From: Struthio camelus
Lineage: Eukaryota > Chordata > Aves > Struthioniformes > Struthionidae
DNA length: 64,000 nt
Direction: 5' to 3'
NCBI RefSeq assembly: GCF_040807025.1
Contig: NC_090982.1
Coordinates: forward strand, 78,967,931 to 79,031,930
Of the stretch, positions 24,590 to 36,800 are shown in pieces (within the stretch, counting starts at the first letter, position 1; the number at the start of each line of letters is the position of its first letter). Below the pieces are notes generated by a model. It was not told where the DNA came from, did not search any database, and saw nothing but the letters and a program-made list of their open reading frames with translations. The position numbers and the translations under genes were made by a program.

Positions 24590-27500
24590 GACTCCTCTCG
24601 CAGAGCCATGTTACTGAAAAGTAATCTGAGTGCAGACAAAAAAGTATTTGCAATCAGGTACTTGCACTGACAAGCCATTCACAATCTAGTTACTGGCAGT
24701 TACCAGTAGGTTTTGTTGACTTCTCTGCAATAAATGACACAGCTTGCTGAGAGCCAATCTGCTGTCCAAAGCGATGGAAATAGTGGGCCATAAAACAACA
24801 GCTGCCAGATAGCTGCTCACCCAGCCCCAGTTCTGCTTACTCTGATGGACCAGACTGGTAGATGCTTGTTTGCTAAACAACAGGAACTCACCAGGCTCCA
24901 TTTAACACCGTATGCACATTGGCCACATCCACTGACCTGTCATGGAAACATGTGTCCACGTGTGTAACAGCAAGTAAGCATGATCATAGCCTCAGGGAGG
25001 ATTGGAGCAAAATAAAACTAATGTTGGTTCCATTCAACATCCTGTTGTGCAAAGAAATACCTATTATCACTTCCTGCCATGCTGATCTTGGGCATAAAGT
25101 CAGGCAAAACAGACATGTTCTTGGCCTTGCTGGCATCCCCAGAAGTCCTCTGCCTTCGTTATCCTTGCACAGGGCTGGTGCAGTAGAAGTGTATATTTAT
25201 CCTTTTGGACCTCAGGTTTTATTGATCAAATGTTGCAAGTGAATGCTGATGGGCAACGGGCGTGGTGGTATGCAGCTGAGTATTGCAATGAAAGCCATCC
25301 CAGGAGGACCACAGTCAGGGTGGCTGTGCGTTTCCATTCTTTGACATATTTTACCTCCATCTCATGAAAAGGTGAATATAAGAATGTGTCTGCACGGTAA
25401 CAATCCCCAGGCTTAACTAATGACAGAGGTTTCCAGAACCTCTCAAAATGCTGATTTCCACCAGGAAACTTCCTATTACTCAGAGGCCAAAAGTTCTCAA
25501 AACTTTAGGACTGTCACCATAAGACAAATAGGAGCAACTGTGGGTAAAAAAAACAGTGGTGAAAATGAACATCTGATCACAGACTCTACAAATTAACTAT
25601 CCCGTGTAGCAAGTTCAAGTGAAACGGTGAAAATAGAAACAACATCTGAATCCTTCTGCAGCTCTGGAGAAGAAATCCACATCATGAAATGTCCTGCAAT
25701 CTGCAGAGATTTCTGAGACTCCCCTAAAAAGGTACAGTCTTGATTTGTCCTTTGTTAGTGGAAGTCACAAAGTGGAGGACAAATCTGGAAACTGATTCAT
25801 AAGGTTGATTTTCAAATTGCCATACAAAAGGAGAATGAAGGCTCTGTTACTTTCCTCTCTTTATCACATTGCAGTGCAGCTTGTTGAAGGCCCAAATCAT
25901 AATTCTATCCGATAGGACAATTTTCTCAGCCAAAATGCTTTAGAAGCAAAATAAACTCTCCTTTTGGAATGCCTGACCACGCTCTGCTTACTTGGCAAAC
26001 AGTCTTCTGACTGTTCAGACTTCTCTCTGCGCCCCAATGTCAGGAAGTTCCCAAAAGCAGTTATGAGAAGAGCCATACTGTAAAATCATTATCAACTTTC
26101 CAAGCTCTTCTTGAGTTGAGTCCTTAATTCATGCTTCGTTGACTGCTATGAGTCAGACCTTCACCTGTGCAAACATGCAGGATTTTGATGCACCTATGGT
26201 GATTTGGACAACCTCCAGATTTAGATATTAATTACTCACTCTTGTGCTAGGACATGGGGAGCTTGTAGCCACTTCTGGAACTTCAGGGACCCTCACGCGG
26301 CTCCACAGCTCACACCTGGGATGATGCAAGCTTTGCATATGTCTGCACTTTGTGTGATGGCCACCTCTGTGGCTGTCCCTCTTCCCCCTTCCTCCCATCT
26401 ATCTCTGCAGTGAGATCGCACCCTCTTCCTGCATCCTACTTTGCTGCAAAGGCGGTACAAGGCCAGCTCAGTGGCTGGAAAAGGAGCCGTGGGAGAATTA
26501 TACTCACCTTAGTTCCCCTTCGCCTCAGTTAAGCTCACGTCGTTGTTGCTAGGGTGACAGTAAATCAAACCATAGTTGGTTTGCAAAATTTAGGAGAAGG
26601 CCTTAGTAAACCTTCCACTGACATTGTGGAAGGATCCAGTTTGATGGGGAAACTGCTGAGGAAGAAATCGTGTTTGGCATGTGTCCACTTTTCTTACTAC
26701 CACTGCAACTTAATTACAGCCCTAAGTGGGCTTCCTCATAAACTAGAATTGCTAAACAAAAAGAGTGCCAGATTCAAAGAAGCGTTGCTTCACTGCACAC
26801 ATCCGGACTTCCTGCATTTGACCAAAAGCATCTGCTCAGTCCAGCTCTCTCATGACCGCATGTGTCTTCCCATCTGCTTCTAAATTTCCTATCCCGTGGC
26901 TCTGGGCTGGTCTCCTGTGCAGAGAGGGGCTTGCGGCCTGGTTGTTGTAATGGCCACTGGACAGAAGGAGATCTTTTTAGTCCAACGAGCACAGACTGCC
27001 CTCCTAAGGAGTTATTGCTGGACAGCATTCAGAGTTGCTCCTGCTCTCTAATTGAAGACCTTGTTTGTCCATAACTGACAGGATCTCATGCTGCTCACTT
27101 GAGTGAATTAAATGCAACGTCCTATGACTGATCTTACTGGAGCAACATATCGCACCGAGCTCCTCCTAAGCAGGGAATTCTCCTACCTTAACTGGGCAGC
27201 TTCTCTCCTTCTACCAAGACATCTCCTAGTTTTTATCTGGTCCTGACCCTCTGCAGGCAGAGAAAACAGCCTGGCAGACCCCTGGGCCCAGGACCACACA
27301 GAAACAACTTCCTCCTGTTCAGAAGAAACATTTGGCTGCGTTTTTTGCTCATAGAGGGATATGGTAACTTCAGGCCATCGCAGAAAATTGCTCCAGCTGC
27401 TCCAGCTGGTCACACGAAACTTCCTTCTGCTTCATTCAACATCTTTCTAGCCTGCCTGGTGTTGTAGAATCAATCACTAGGAAAGCCTCACTCTAAACTT

Positions 27501-30479
27501 AGTCCTGAATGTGAATCCTGGTAAGGGATCCAGAAAGATGGTGGTAGCTCTGCAATACTAGCAATGAGGGCAGGACGGTAGCTACTGTTAAATGCTGTGC
27601 TTGTCCAAAAGGAAGAGGGTCAGATCATCCATAGCAGGATAGGTAGCGGTGTTGTCCCCATTACCCTAATGTCCAAGCAGCTGGAGAGGACATTCCCCAG
27701 ATTCTCCCGTTTGCTTCTTTGGGGCTGGGGCCATTTCTATTATGAGCTGGCATCTCTCATGGCTTCTGTGAGAGCTAGGACAGAGACCAAAATTGTTGGT
27801 AGGATCACTTGAGGGAACGGGAGTCTGCAAACCTTTCTTCCCACCTGATGCTCCTTGGACTGCAGCTGTAGTCCAACCTGACAGGAGACACCTATAGCCT
27901 GGGAGATCTGATGTACAAAGGTGAGCTTTGCAAGGAGACAAACACATGTGATGCTTACTAGAATGGTGGGGGTCGTTCTCCTCCTTAGAGAAGCTATGAG
28001 TCTACTGCAGCTGCAGATAGTGAATCTGGATTAACCTGAACAAGAAACTCTTTCGTTTGTCTTGCTGAAGTAGCTTTACTCAAACTCTGATAACAGGGTA
28101 TGATACTGTTGGCTCAGAGGTTTTCCTGCCGTGGTGCATGTACCACTAGTGCTATGATCATTTGTGACGGAAGCAGCAGAGACAGCTTAGAGACATTCTT
28201 CTGAGTGGCTTTTACTGCTGCCTTGTGAGGACCTGCTGGAGATCCTGGCTCTGGCGCCTGCTTCCAGCTCCACAGCACCCATGGGAAATCAACTGCTGCA
28301 CATCTGCCTCCAGAAGCCCGAGCAGGGCCAAGGCAAGAGGGTACTGAGACAGGGGCTGCTGTTGAGGCAGGTGCTCTGGGCAAGTGAGGGGATGGGGTCG
28401 GGAACTCCGCCTGTGGGGAAGAGAAAAATGGAAGAATAGAGAAAGTAAATGGGGGCATGCTGGAGGGCCTCAGGCTTGGAGTGGAGGGTAGGAGGGTGAG
28501 GTTATATGGACTGGCGTCCTCCCTCCAAGTGATGTGCAAGACAAGGGTGGAGGCAGGCGAGGGCATGCAGGTGGTTGGTGGGAGGATTTAGGAAGATGGG
28601 AGAGACGGGGCAGAAGAACATAGAGCAGGAAGCTGCCAGGACGATGGTTCCCAAGAAAAACCACCTTTGGGGCTCTCCTAGGCCTCAGGAGATCAGCTGC
28701 AAAGCATTCTGTCCGGGAAGGGCTGTGGCTGCCCCGGATGGGCGCCTGCCTTCAAGCACAGGTAAAAGGCAGGAAAGGGTAAAGTCCTAACTGTGACTCA
28801 GCAGTCATGTTCACCCTGCAGAAAAAAGCCACTTGGCAAGAGAAACTGAGCTAATTGAAGTATTTTGTGAAGACTTAGGGGGAGAGCAAAAGAGACCAAA
28901 GGCAACAGTGAGGTTCCCGGGTGACATGTTCTGGGAACCCATCCTCGCTTGGCTCTGACTTATCCCTTCCCCCACAGAGCCTTTAAAGGGAGCGACCCAA
29001 CGCGAAACTTCTCGCCAAACGGCCTTGATCGTGTCGTCACAGGCACTGCCTAGAAACGGCAGAAACATTCCCAGCTAGACTGGGATTACTGGTAACCAAG
29101 GCTTTCCTGGTGGCATTACCTTAATTAGGAACGTTCCTCAAGCTCTGCTCCTAATCCTGCAAGGAACAGCATGTCCCAGGGGTGTTCGTGCCACAGACAG
29201 GCAGGGGACTATATTTGCTTGTTTTCCTTTCTCATAACCAGACAAAGTGGCAGCATCACAGGACAAACCAGCTGGCATCAAGGGCCTTTGCTAGAAATTG
29301 TTTGTTTTGTTCCTAAAAATATGAGGAGGCCAAAATGTTCAACACGAGCAGCTTAAAGCAGGCATCTATTCAGGCTCTGAGGGTAAGGCTGGTATTTTTC
29401 AGAGGCACTGAGCCCACATCCCCAGGCCTACAGTGGGCTTTCTTCCCACCTCACTCTCTTATACAAAGTCAGATACCGTGCTCTGCTTGCTCCAGGATAA
29501 TAGCTCCCAAATGTTAGGGCTGATGGCCTTATTTGCAGGGATACTGAGCATTGGGCCTGGGGGATGCTCAGCAGTGTAGGGAAGAAAGGTCCTTCAGTTT
29601 ATGAATAAGGCTGTTCGGTGCCTGCTGTGTATCCCAAGGTAAATCTGCTTCCGCTTTCTCTGTGGCTGTACCACCGATGACTGCGTGGGGCACGCACAGT
29701 GATTGCTGTCAGTTATCTGTATCTAAGCATCATCAACCCATTTAGGTAGTAACCTCTCAATCTCAAGAGAGCAATAAAGTACAGGTAGAGGATCACAAAT
29801 TCATATCACAGATAGAGGCTTGCATCTTGGCAAGTGACACACAACACAACAGCATCACAGGGAAATTCCCCCTGTTGACAGCAGGCCTTATGGACAGATC
29901 AACGTCACAAGAGGCAGCGCTGTCGGTAGGGAAGACACTGGCCCAAAACTTCAGAGGTGGAGGGTTATAGCCCCAGCTTTGCTGCCACCCTCCCATGTAA
30001 TGTTGAACCAAGGAAAGTCTTGCTAGACCTCCGTTCCCAATCCTTAAAATGGTAGTTATGCTTCCAGACCTGTGACACAGTGTGAAGATAACATTTTATT
30101 AATAATTTGCTGCCATATGCTACTGAGGAGCAGTACAAACCTCAAAGAACAGCACTTGTGTTGCAGCGTTGAGCTTCCTCAGCTCACATGGATTTCCATC
30201 ACAGACAGGCTACCTTGGATTTTCAGTGGGATGAGACTCTGAAAACTGAGACCTGCATAAAACCAAGAAGGCTAGTAGAAAGGGAGAGCCCAAAAAGGTA
30301 AAATGCTTGCAGGTAACATGTGGACGTGTAGTGATCGCAGGTAACATGCAGGGGATGTAGGGATTCTTTAAGGGGGAACATAAACCAGGGACTTTACGCA
30401 GACAGCAAAACACAAGCTTGCCCACCGGATCAAACAGTAAACCTTTTCAAAATTACAAAAAAACAAAAAAACCAAAATC
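24590..30479. other. No gene seen; one possible MIR-like relic
   Basis: Anonymous intergenic sequence. Around 29970-30100 the order TGTTGAACCAAGGAAAGTC, CCGTTCCCAATCCTTAAAAT, then TAGTTATGCTTCC resembles the core and 3' part of an ancient MIR/CORE SINE, but the match is weak. The 150-codon minus-strand frame at 28114-28566 shows no domain. Confidence 0.45.
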
Positions 30480-31650
30480 AAAATGAACAGTCCTGTCCCA
30501 GCACAGAAAAGAAAAAGCAGCATAAATTCTGATGTGTTTAACGTCAACTCAAAATAAAGCATCTGGAAAAAAAGATTGTGGAGAAGCAAGTTAGAGGAAG
30601 CATAAAAAACTACTAATAGAAATATTTCCAAACAACTCTAAAGTAGGAATTCTGTGGGGGTAATGAGGCCAATAACTGATGCAAGTGTAAGAAGCGCAAC
30701 TAAGGAAAGGCTGTGTAGAAAAGCTGAAAGATTTATTGGCATTGGTATTTACTTCAGACATGGTCAGGGAAGTCCTCAGACAGCAGCCACCCTTTACAGT
30801 CTGAAAAATGGTACCAAACAAAACTGCCAGTAGAAGTTTTAGAAAAAACAATTAAATCAGCTATGGCAAATAACAAGGCCCAGAGGGCATGCATTCACGC
30901 TGAGTTAAAGGAAACCAAATGACATTTTTTTGAACTTCTAAGAGGAATTCAAGCTATTGCCTAAAGCAGCTTTAGTATCAAAAGAAAAGGCAGGGGGGAT
31001 TATGGCAACTATGTCAATCTTCAAAAGGGATCTTTGCATAATCTGGGGAAATACAGGTCACTAAGTTTGATTTTGACATCAGGTAAGTCAACAGAAACCA
31101 CAACAGAGAACAGAATTAGCAGATACACAGATGAATATGAGAAAAGTTAATACAGCTTTTGTAGAGGGAACGCCTGACTCATCTGTGATGGCATCAACGA
31201 GCTCATCATCTATGTGGTGAGCTGATCTGGATCTTGTGCTTGGATTTGCGAAAGGCTTTTGATAAGATTCATCCGCCAAGGCCCTTAATAAACTCAATTC
31301 TCACGGAATACAAGAGAGATTTCTCCCATGGGCTGATAAGTGGTTAAAGACAAAAAACAAAGAGATGGAATAAATAGACAATGATCACAAACAGTGGGAA
31401 GGTATCAGCAGGTGCCCATAAAGATTAGAGCTGTTTGACAGCGATCTTGAAGAAACGTGTGAATAATGAAGTAATAAAGCTTGCTCATGACAAAGTTTTT
31501 TCTGCAAATCCTGGATTCTGGGTCCTAAAAAAGAAAAGACAAGCCAGGGCAGACTAGGAAAGTGTATTTGTGCCTTTGCATTATCTAGAGATGATGTGAG
31601 ATTATGCAGGAGACAGACCTCCTGCTTGTGGAACCAGGCAGTAACATGAC
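30480..31650 (+). mobile_element. Degraded CR1/L3-type LINE relic
   Basis: Successive pieces keep the order of a CR1-like ORF2: GGAAATACAGGTCACTAAGT (a 'YRPISL'-type region), GTGCTTGGATTTGCGAAAGG then CTTTTGATAAG (the 'DFxKAFDxV' region), GGCCCTTAATAAACTCAA, and TGGTTAAAGACAAAAAACAA. It has no intact frame and no terminal repeat. The family and boundaries were recognised by eye and are approximate. Confidence 0.6.
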
Positions 31651-32015
31651 TTTGAGATAGAAATTCAGTCCTAAAGTGCATTAAACATCAATTCACACAG
31701 CCTTTACTACGTGGTAAACAGGACTGGACTCACGAGCTGCTCAGCGATCCTGCAGAAACTTCCTTTCCGTTCAGGCATACCAGATTGGCAGGAATTGCCT
31801 AGGCCATTGGATCAACAGGGCTCCGTAGCGCAGTATCCCAGCACCGACACACCCATCCTCACCTCATCTCCGTCCAGCGGAGGAGTTGCACAGTGAATTC
31901 TGGTTGCCTCTCCCTGCGCATTCGGGCCCGACCAGAAAGTCCCGAGCTGTTTCTGATCTAACGACCACCAGGCCCTATTAGTCTAGTAGATCCCTAGGAT
32001 TTCCTGAGAGAAAAC

Positions 32016-32095
32016 ATGGGAGCTCTTTTAAGCTATTGTTTTTATCCTTGTTATTGTGTTCTGGCTTCTGTTTACACTGTCATTAGTTTTTTCAG
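32016..32095 (+). CDS. Candidate first exon (signal peptide) of the lectin-domain membrane protein
   Basis: An ATG in good context (AAAACATGGG) opens 26 codons of largely hydrophobic residues (MGALLSY... to ...YTVISFF) and stops at a good donor, TTCAG|GTACTG. The exon ends in phase 2. An acceptor AG at 33219-33220 would restore exactly the frame of the lectin exon with no stop codon. That acceptor has a poor pyrimidine tract, so this exon is a suggestion rather than a firm call; the true first exon could lie elsewhere. Confidence 0.35.
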
Positions 32096-33220
32096 GTACT
32101 GAGCCAAAGATATGCTGCCAGGGAAAAGTATTGTTCTTTGCTGTGGGAGGGGAAATTCTGCAGGAATAGACGTTTAGATAAGCATCACTGTTCTTGTCCA
32201 ACGTCGTTTTTCAGGCTTCTTCTACTCACTGCACTCAACATGGTATGCTGATGGTGCTCTTCAAAATGTGACTCTTGGGGGGAAAAGAGGAAAAAATGTC
32301 ACTACAACAGCTGAAAGTTAGTCATGTTTTAACTGTAATTAAAACTGAAAGGTTTCTCAGAATGTGGTAGAAACTTGACTCATTTATTTCTATTCCTCTG
32401 TGTAAATTAGGCACAAGATATACAACGGACGGTACATCTGTGTCAGTGACATATGGTTTAGCATTTAATATTTTGTTCAGTTTGTTCACATGCCACACCC
32501 ATTGATTTTGCAATGAAAACGGATGCAATTTTCCAGCTAACAGGATGATATCCATCCCAAGTCATCAAAGACTTTAGGCCTCACTGCTATCAAAAGCAAC
32601 AAGCAACTAAGAAATTGCTTCACACTGTGTGTCCATTGTGGGATGAGTATAGGGTCTCTCTTACGAAGCGATTCTTTAAATATGGTACCTTCATGCCTGA
32701 GGGTTACAGACCAGTGTCAGATGTGTTAAACCCAAGTTTACTTCAATACTTATGCAAGTCAAACTAGTCAAGCACGTCCAGACTTCTGAAGGGGCATGGT
32801 TTTATCCCCAATGTTGCTGTAATATCACAAGAAGCCACCTAATGGAAAGAGTAGCCCAAGTTGGCCTACTTGGTGACCTAGAGAAGCATTTGGGGATTTC
32901 AGGAATTTCAATTATCTTTTCATAAGAAAGATTTGATCCAGATTGGGGTTCAAGGGGGAACAAACCATCTGACTACTTTGGAGGGAGAGAAGGATGGGTA
33001 CTTATTTAAAGCTTTAGCTGGTTGAAATGTTGTATTAAATATTATAGACAGCTATTTCATAAAAGTACAGTCTTTCAAAGACAGTGAATTTTTCCCCATT
33101 AGTCATATGAGTTAGTCATAGTTACTTATCTCTAGCATTGTTCCTGGTTACTTGTGCACTGTATACTATAAAGAAATGTAATTCTGGGAAATTAGGAGGG
33201 CATGGGAAATGACTGTCTAG

Positions 33221-33819
33221 GCATGGTCCTATAAAGGACTGGTGGGTTAAGTCTCCCCTTCCCCTGGGCGTGTACTACATCACATGCTCGGAAGATGTGT
33301 TTGCCGTGGACATGTACAGTACTAAACCGTGCTCTGATTGTATCGTAGTATCAGAGGGGCAAGGCTTCCTCATAAAGAACACCCGGCTGGAAAAGTGCAT
33401 TCACATCTCTCACCACGAGCCTGACAGCATCGGCCTGACTGACTGCAAGCTGCACTCCCAGCAGCAGCAGTGGAGCTGGAACCCCACCACCAAGACCATC
33501 GTCAGCCTTAAAACGAAGCAGTGCTTGTCGGCCCACAAGACGCACAAGTATGTGCTGGCCAAGTTGGAGCCCTGTGGGGCCTGGGAACGCCAAGCGTGGG
33601 CCTGCAGCAAGAAGGGACACTTGACTTTGCAAAGCCTGGGCTTCCACCTCAGCACCAAGGAAGGAGGCCATAAGGTCTTTGTCTCAAGGGAGAAGGACAA
33701 GTACAGTAAGTGGAAGACTTTAGCAGATGAAACCATCTGTGCTGCTGCCCGGATGGCAGCTGCGAGGCCTGGTGAACCAACACAAGAAGCTGTAGACAGA
33801 CTGGTCTGGATATATGAAA
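33221..33819 (+). CDS. Lectin-domain protein, exon with CysR/ricin-B domain
   Basis: The frame is open upstream to 33213. The 5' boundary is uncertain (AG at 33219-33220 fits phase, but alternatives exist near 33294 and 33354). The donor is TGAAA|GTAAGA at 33820, leaving phase 1. The cysteines and tryptophans of the beta-trefoil lie between about 33360 and 33760. Confidence 0.75.
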
Positions 33820-36800
33820 GTAAGATGACGTAGATTAAGCAACTGATAACATCTAACCTTAGGTGTCATCATCACCTAGAAGCCACCTAACACCAGGCTT
33901 GCTTTCATCATCCTAACTCATGGTCACTTTGGCCAAGTCTGGAGGGATACTGAATGGTTCAAAGCCAGCCTGACTACACTTCTGTACCACCAGCTTCCAG
34001 TAGCTGCTGTTCAGTGTTTTGCAGAAAGCATGCAGCATCTTACTGGGTCAGGCTTCTAAACCTTAGCTGCAAGTCTGATGACAGGCAAAAGTAAAATATT
34101 TTGGAAAGCTGGTCTGAATCAGTGCCCAAAGCTAAGAGTTGTTTGAATGGCTGGAGAGTCCTAACTCCAAGACAGCTGAGGTGGAAGTGTCATGCGTTAG
34201 GCATCTATACTTTGAAGGGGCTTTTTCAGACTTTACACTTCTGGATATCGTTCAAAGTAACAAGAAAACTAGAGGCAGCTGAGAATCTTTTTTAAACTAA
34301 TATGAATTACTGAGGAGCTGCTATATTTGACAAGAGAAATCCTTGCTTCAGTTTCTGAGCAACACATTAGAGTTATCTCCTACCAGACTCAGATAGCGCT
34401 CCCATCACTAATTAAACCACAGTTCTAACCTTCACCCCATGCTCTCATGCTCTTCAAAACTGAGCGTCGTTCCTGATCCCTGACGTAACTGTGAAGTGGC
34501 CAGTGAATGCAGCAAGCGTTGGGAGGTGGTTTAAGTATTGCCCTCTCTTTGCATTAAGAAAGCCCAAAACTTGACATCAAAAGTTCATAAATCCTGGGGA
34601 TTATTTCAAGGCTACGGCCTCATCTGCTAAAAAGAATCAAAGCTCCGCCTTCATGAGCATTCCCTATCCTCTGCCTAAACTGGATGCAAAAAAGAGGCAG
34701 AAACCCTGGCCCTAACATAGCCTTAGGCATTTGACACCGGGCTAACTCCTAACATCAGACATTTGGCGTAGTCATTGGACCAAGACGAGACTGTCGTCAT
34801 TGGTAAGATGGCCAGTGAAGCCCACTGCAGATAACTGACAATTCATGATCCAGTCTGATTCCTTCTTTCATTTGCTCCCTTATGACTTACAAACTGGGAG
34901 GTGGTTTCAGGACTTCTCTCATGAAGTTGTGTGCAGAACTAAGACCTGAAAAATCACGTTCAGTTCCTCCCCCCGTCGTCTGCTCTCCTCCCTTCTTCCA
35001 CTCCAGGGCTCGGAAAAGAGCTGGCATTTGTAATGATTTTTCTGTTTGTCCATTTAGTAAGTGATGAGGTCCCAACCTTCCTGAAGGGAAAATATTTCCT
35101 TTACAAGAGGCTACTCCTTACATTAAGGCCTGATGGCCCCCATGAGATTTTTAGCTTTGCAAAAATGAGTAAAGAGACAATGTGATGAATCTACTTGGCA
35201 TAAGCAGAAAGATTATGAGTATAAACTTTTGACACAAAGAAGTTATATCTAATTGGAAATAGGAGGAGATACAACAGCTTTTTTGGCTGCACCATGCAGA
35301 CAAGATGGCCTTTTTACTCAGCTTCTCAATTAGTCAACTAGAAGGTTTACATGTAATTATCACAGACCAGTAATCACAAATGTTAGTGCTTGTGTAACAT
35401 AAAGGTAAATAAAGCCAATAAAAATTAGACACTGTAATAGACTAGTTAAATATAGACTAGGAAATGCTTGGAACATTTAAGATATGGGGAAAAGGCATGT
35501 GAAAAGGGCATTTGCATTCCCCAAGGCAATGTTCCTGGCACACCAGTGCTCCCTTGGAGCCAGGCTCCACAAATAAGGCTGCAAGTGCAAACACAGAGCA
35601 GGCTTCGAACCAGGTTCTGCCAACTGCTGTGTGTTGTGCACACCGATAGCTTTCCTATCAACCTCATGGATCAGAATCTACTGGAGTGAACATATGCCGC
35701 TGAGCCTTTGGCGATCTCACTGCCTCTGGCAGTTTGCTGCCATATGGAAAAGCCTGCTTTGCTTTTGCCTAGAGCCTGTTCTACATGATCAGATCCTCTA
35801 CAAATGCTCCAGGGGGGCTAGCTTTAAGCATTGCAGCAGCAGCGTCTGCAGGACTGAGTGCAAACCCACCCAGAGACAGGTCATCTTCCTCCCTTCTTTA
35901 CGCACTCCAACAATATCTACAGCAAAGCAGGTCTCTCTAACGAAGGGCTCCAACGACTTCTGAAGACTAACGACACTGTGCCAGCCCCGACCTTCTCAGC
36001 CAGCTTAAATGACTGTTTGAAATCTGGATTTCTCAAATACTCCATCAACAACTGCAGATACCTGAAACCATATTTACCTCACTCCCTTGCAAGAGACATG
36101 GACTATTTAACACCCATTTGAACACATTTCTTTATCTAACACCTGTGATGCTTAGCTATAGTTCTACTTGCCTCTTCCTCACACCTCATCCTTTAACCGC
36201 TGATACTGTGTTCATATTTGGTAGACCATAATTGACCTTACCTACCACCAAAAAACAAGCTCCTGTCTGCCTGTGCGTTCAGTCTTGAGAAGTTTACTTT
36301 ATCATCTTTGAAACTGGTGAGAAGCCAAGGCCCTTGACGCACAGGAGGTGATTGGTACTATGCTGAGTCCCGTTTGCCTTGCAGGGTACAGGACTAATAC
36401 GGCAGGGCTGGGCTTCTGCCCTTGCGTACCCAGGATTCCGTACAAAAAGTAAGTGATAATCACACACATCTTTGCTCTGTTCCCTTCTCAGCTAAAACCA
36501 TTGAGTCCTCAAAGACCCATGCTGCGGACAGGGAACCTTCCATGGGCTTGATCAACCCACCTCTGACTACCGAATTTAACAGTACAGCTTCTCCAGCGAA
36601 GACTAAACAGGCACACCTCCCAACAAACGAGGGTGAGCACTTTTCTGAACGCATATGTAACAACACCAGGAGGGAAAGTCTCAGGAACACCCAAGGATTA
36701 CTCAGTTTTTTTTTCCAGGGGTGGTAAGTACCTGAGTACTTCTGAAGTACTTCCACACCCACTTCTGAGTGGTGAAGCTTGGAGGCTTCTCTCACTTAAC

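Noticed and set aside
28114-28566. 150-codon minus-strand frame
   Set aside because: Pro/Ser-rich translation of a mildly GC-rich intergenic stretch; no recognisable family.
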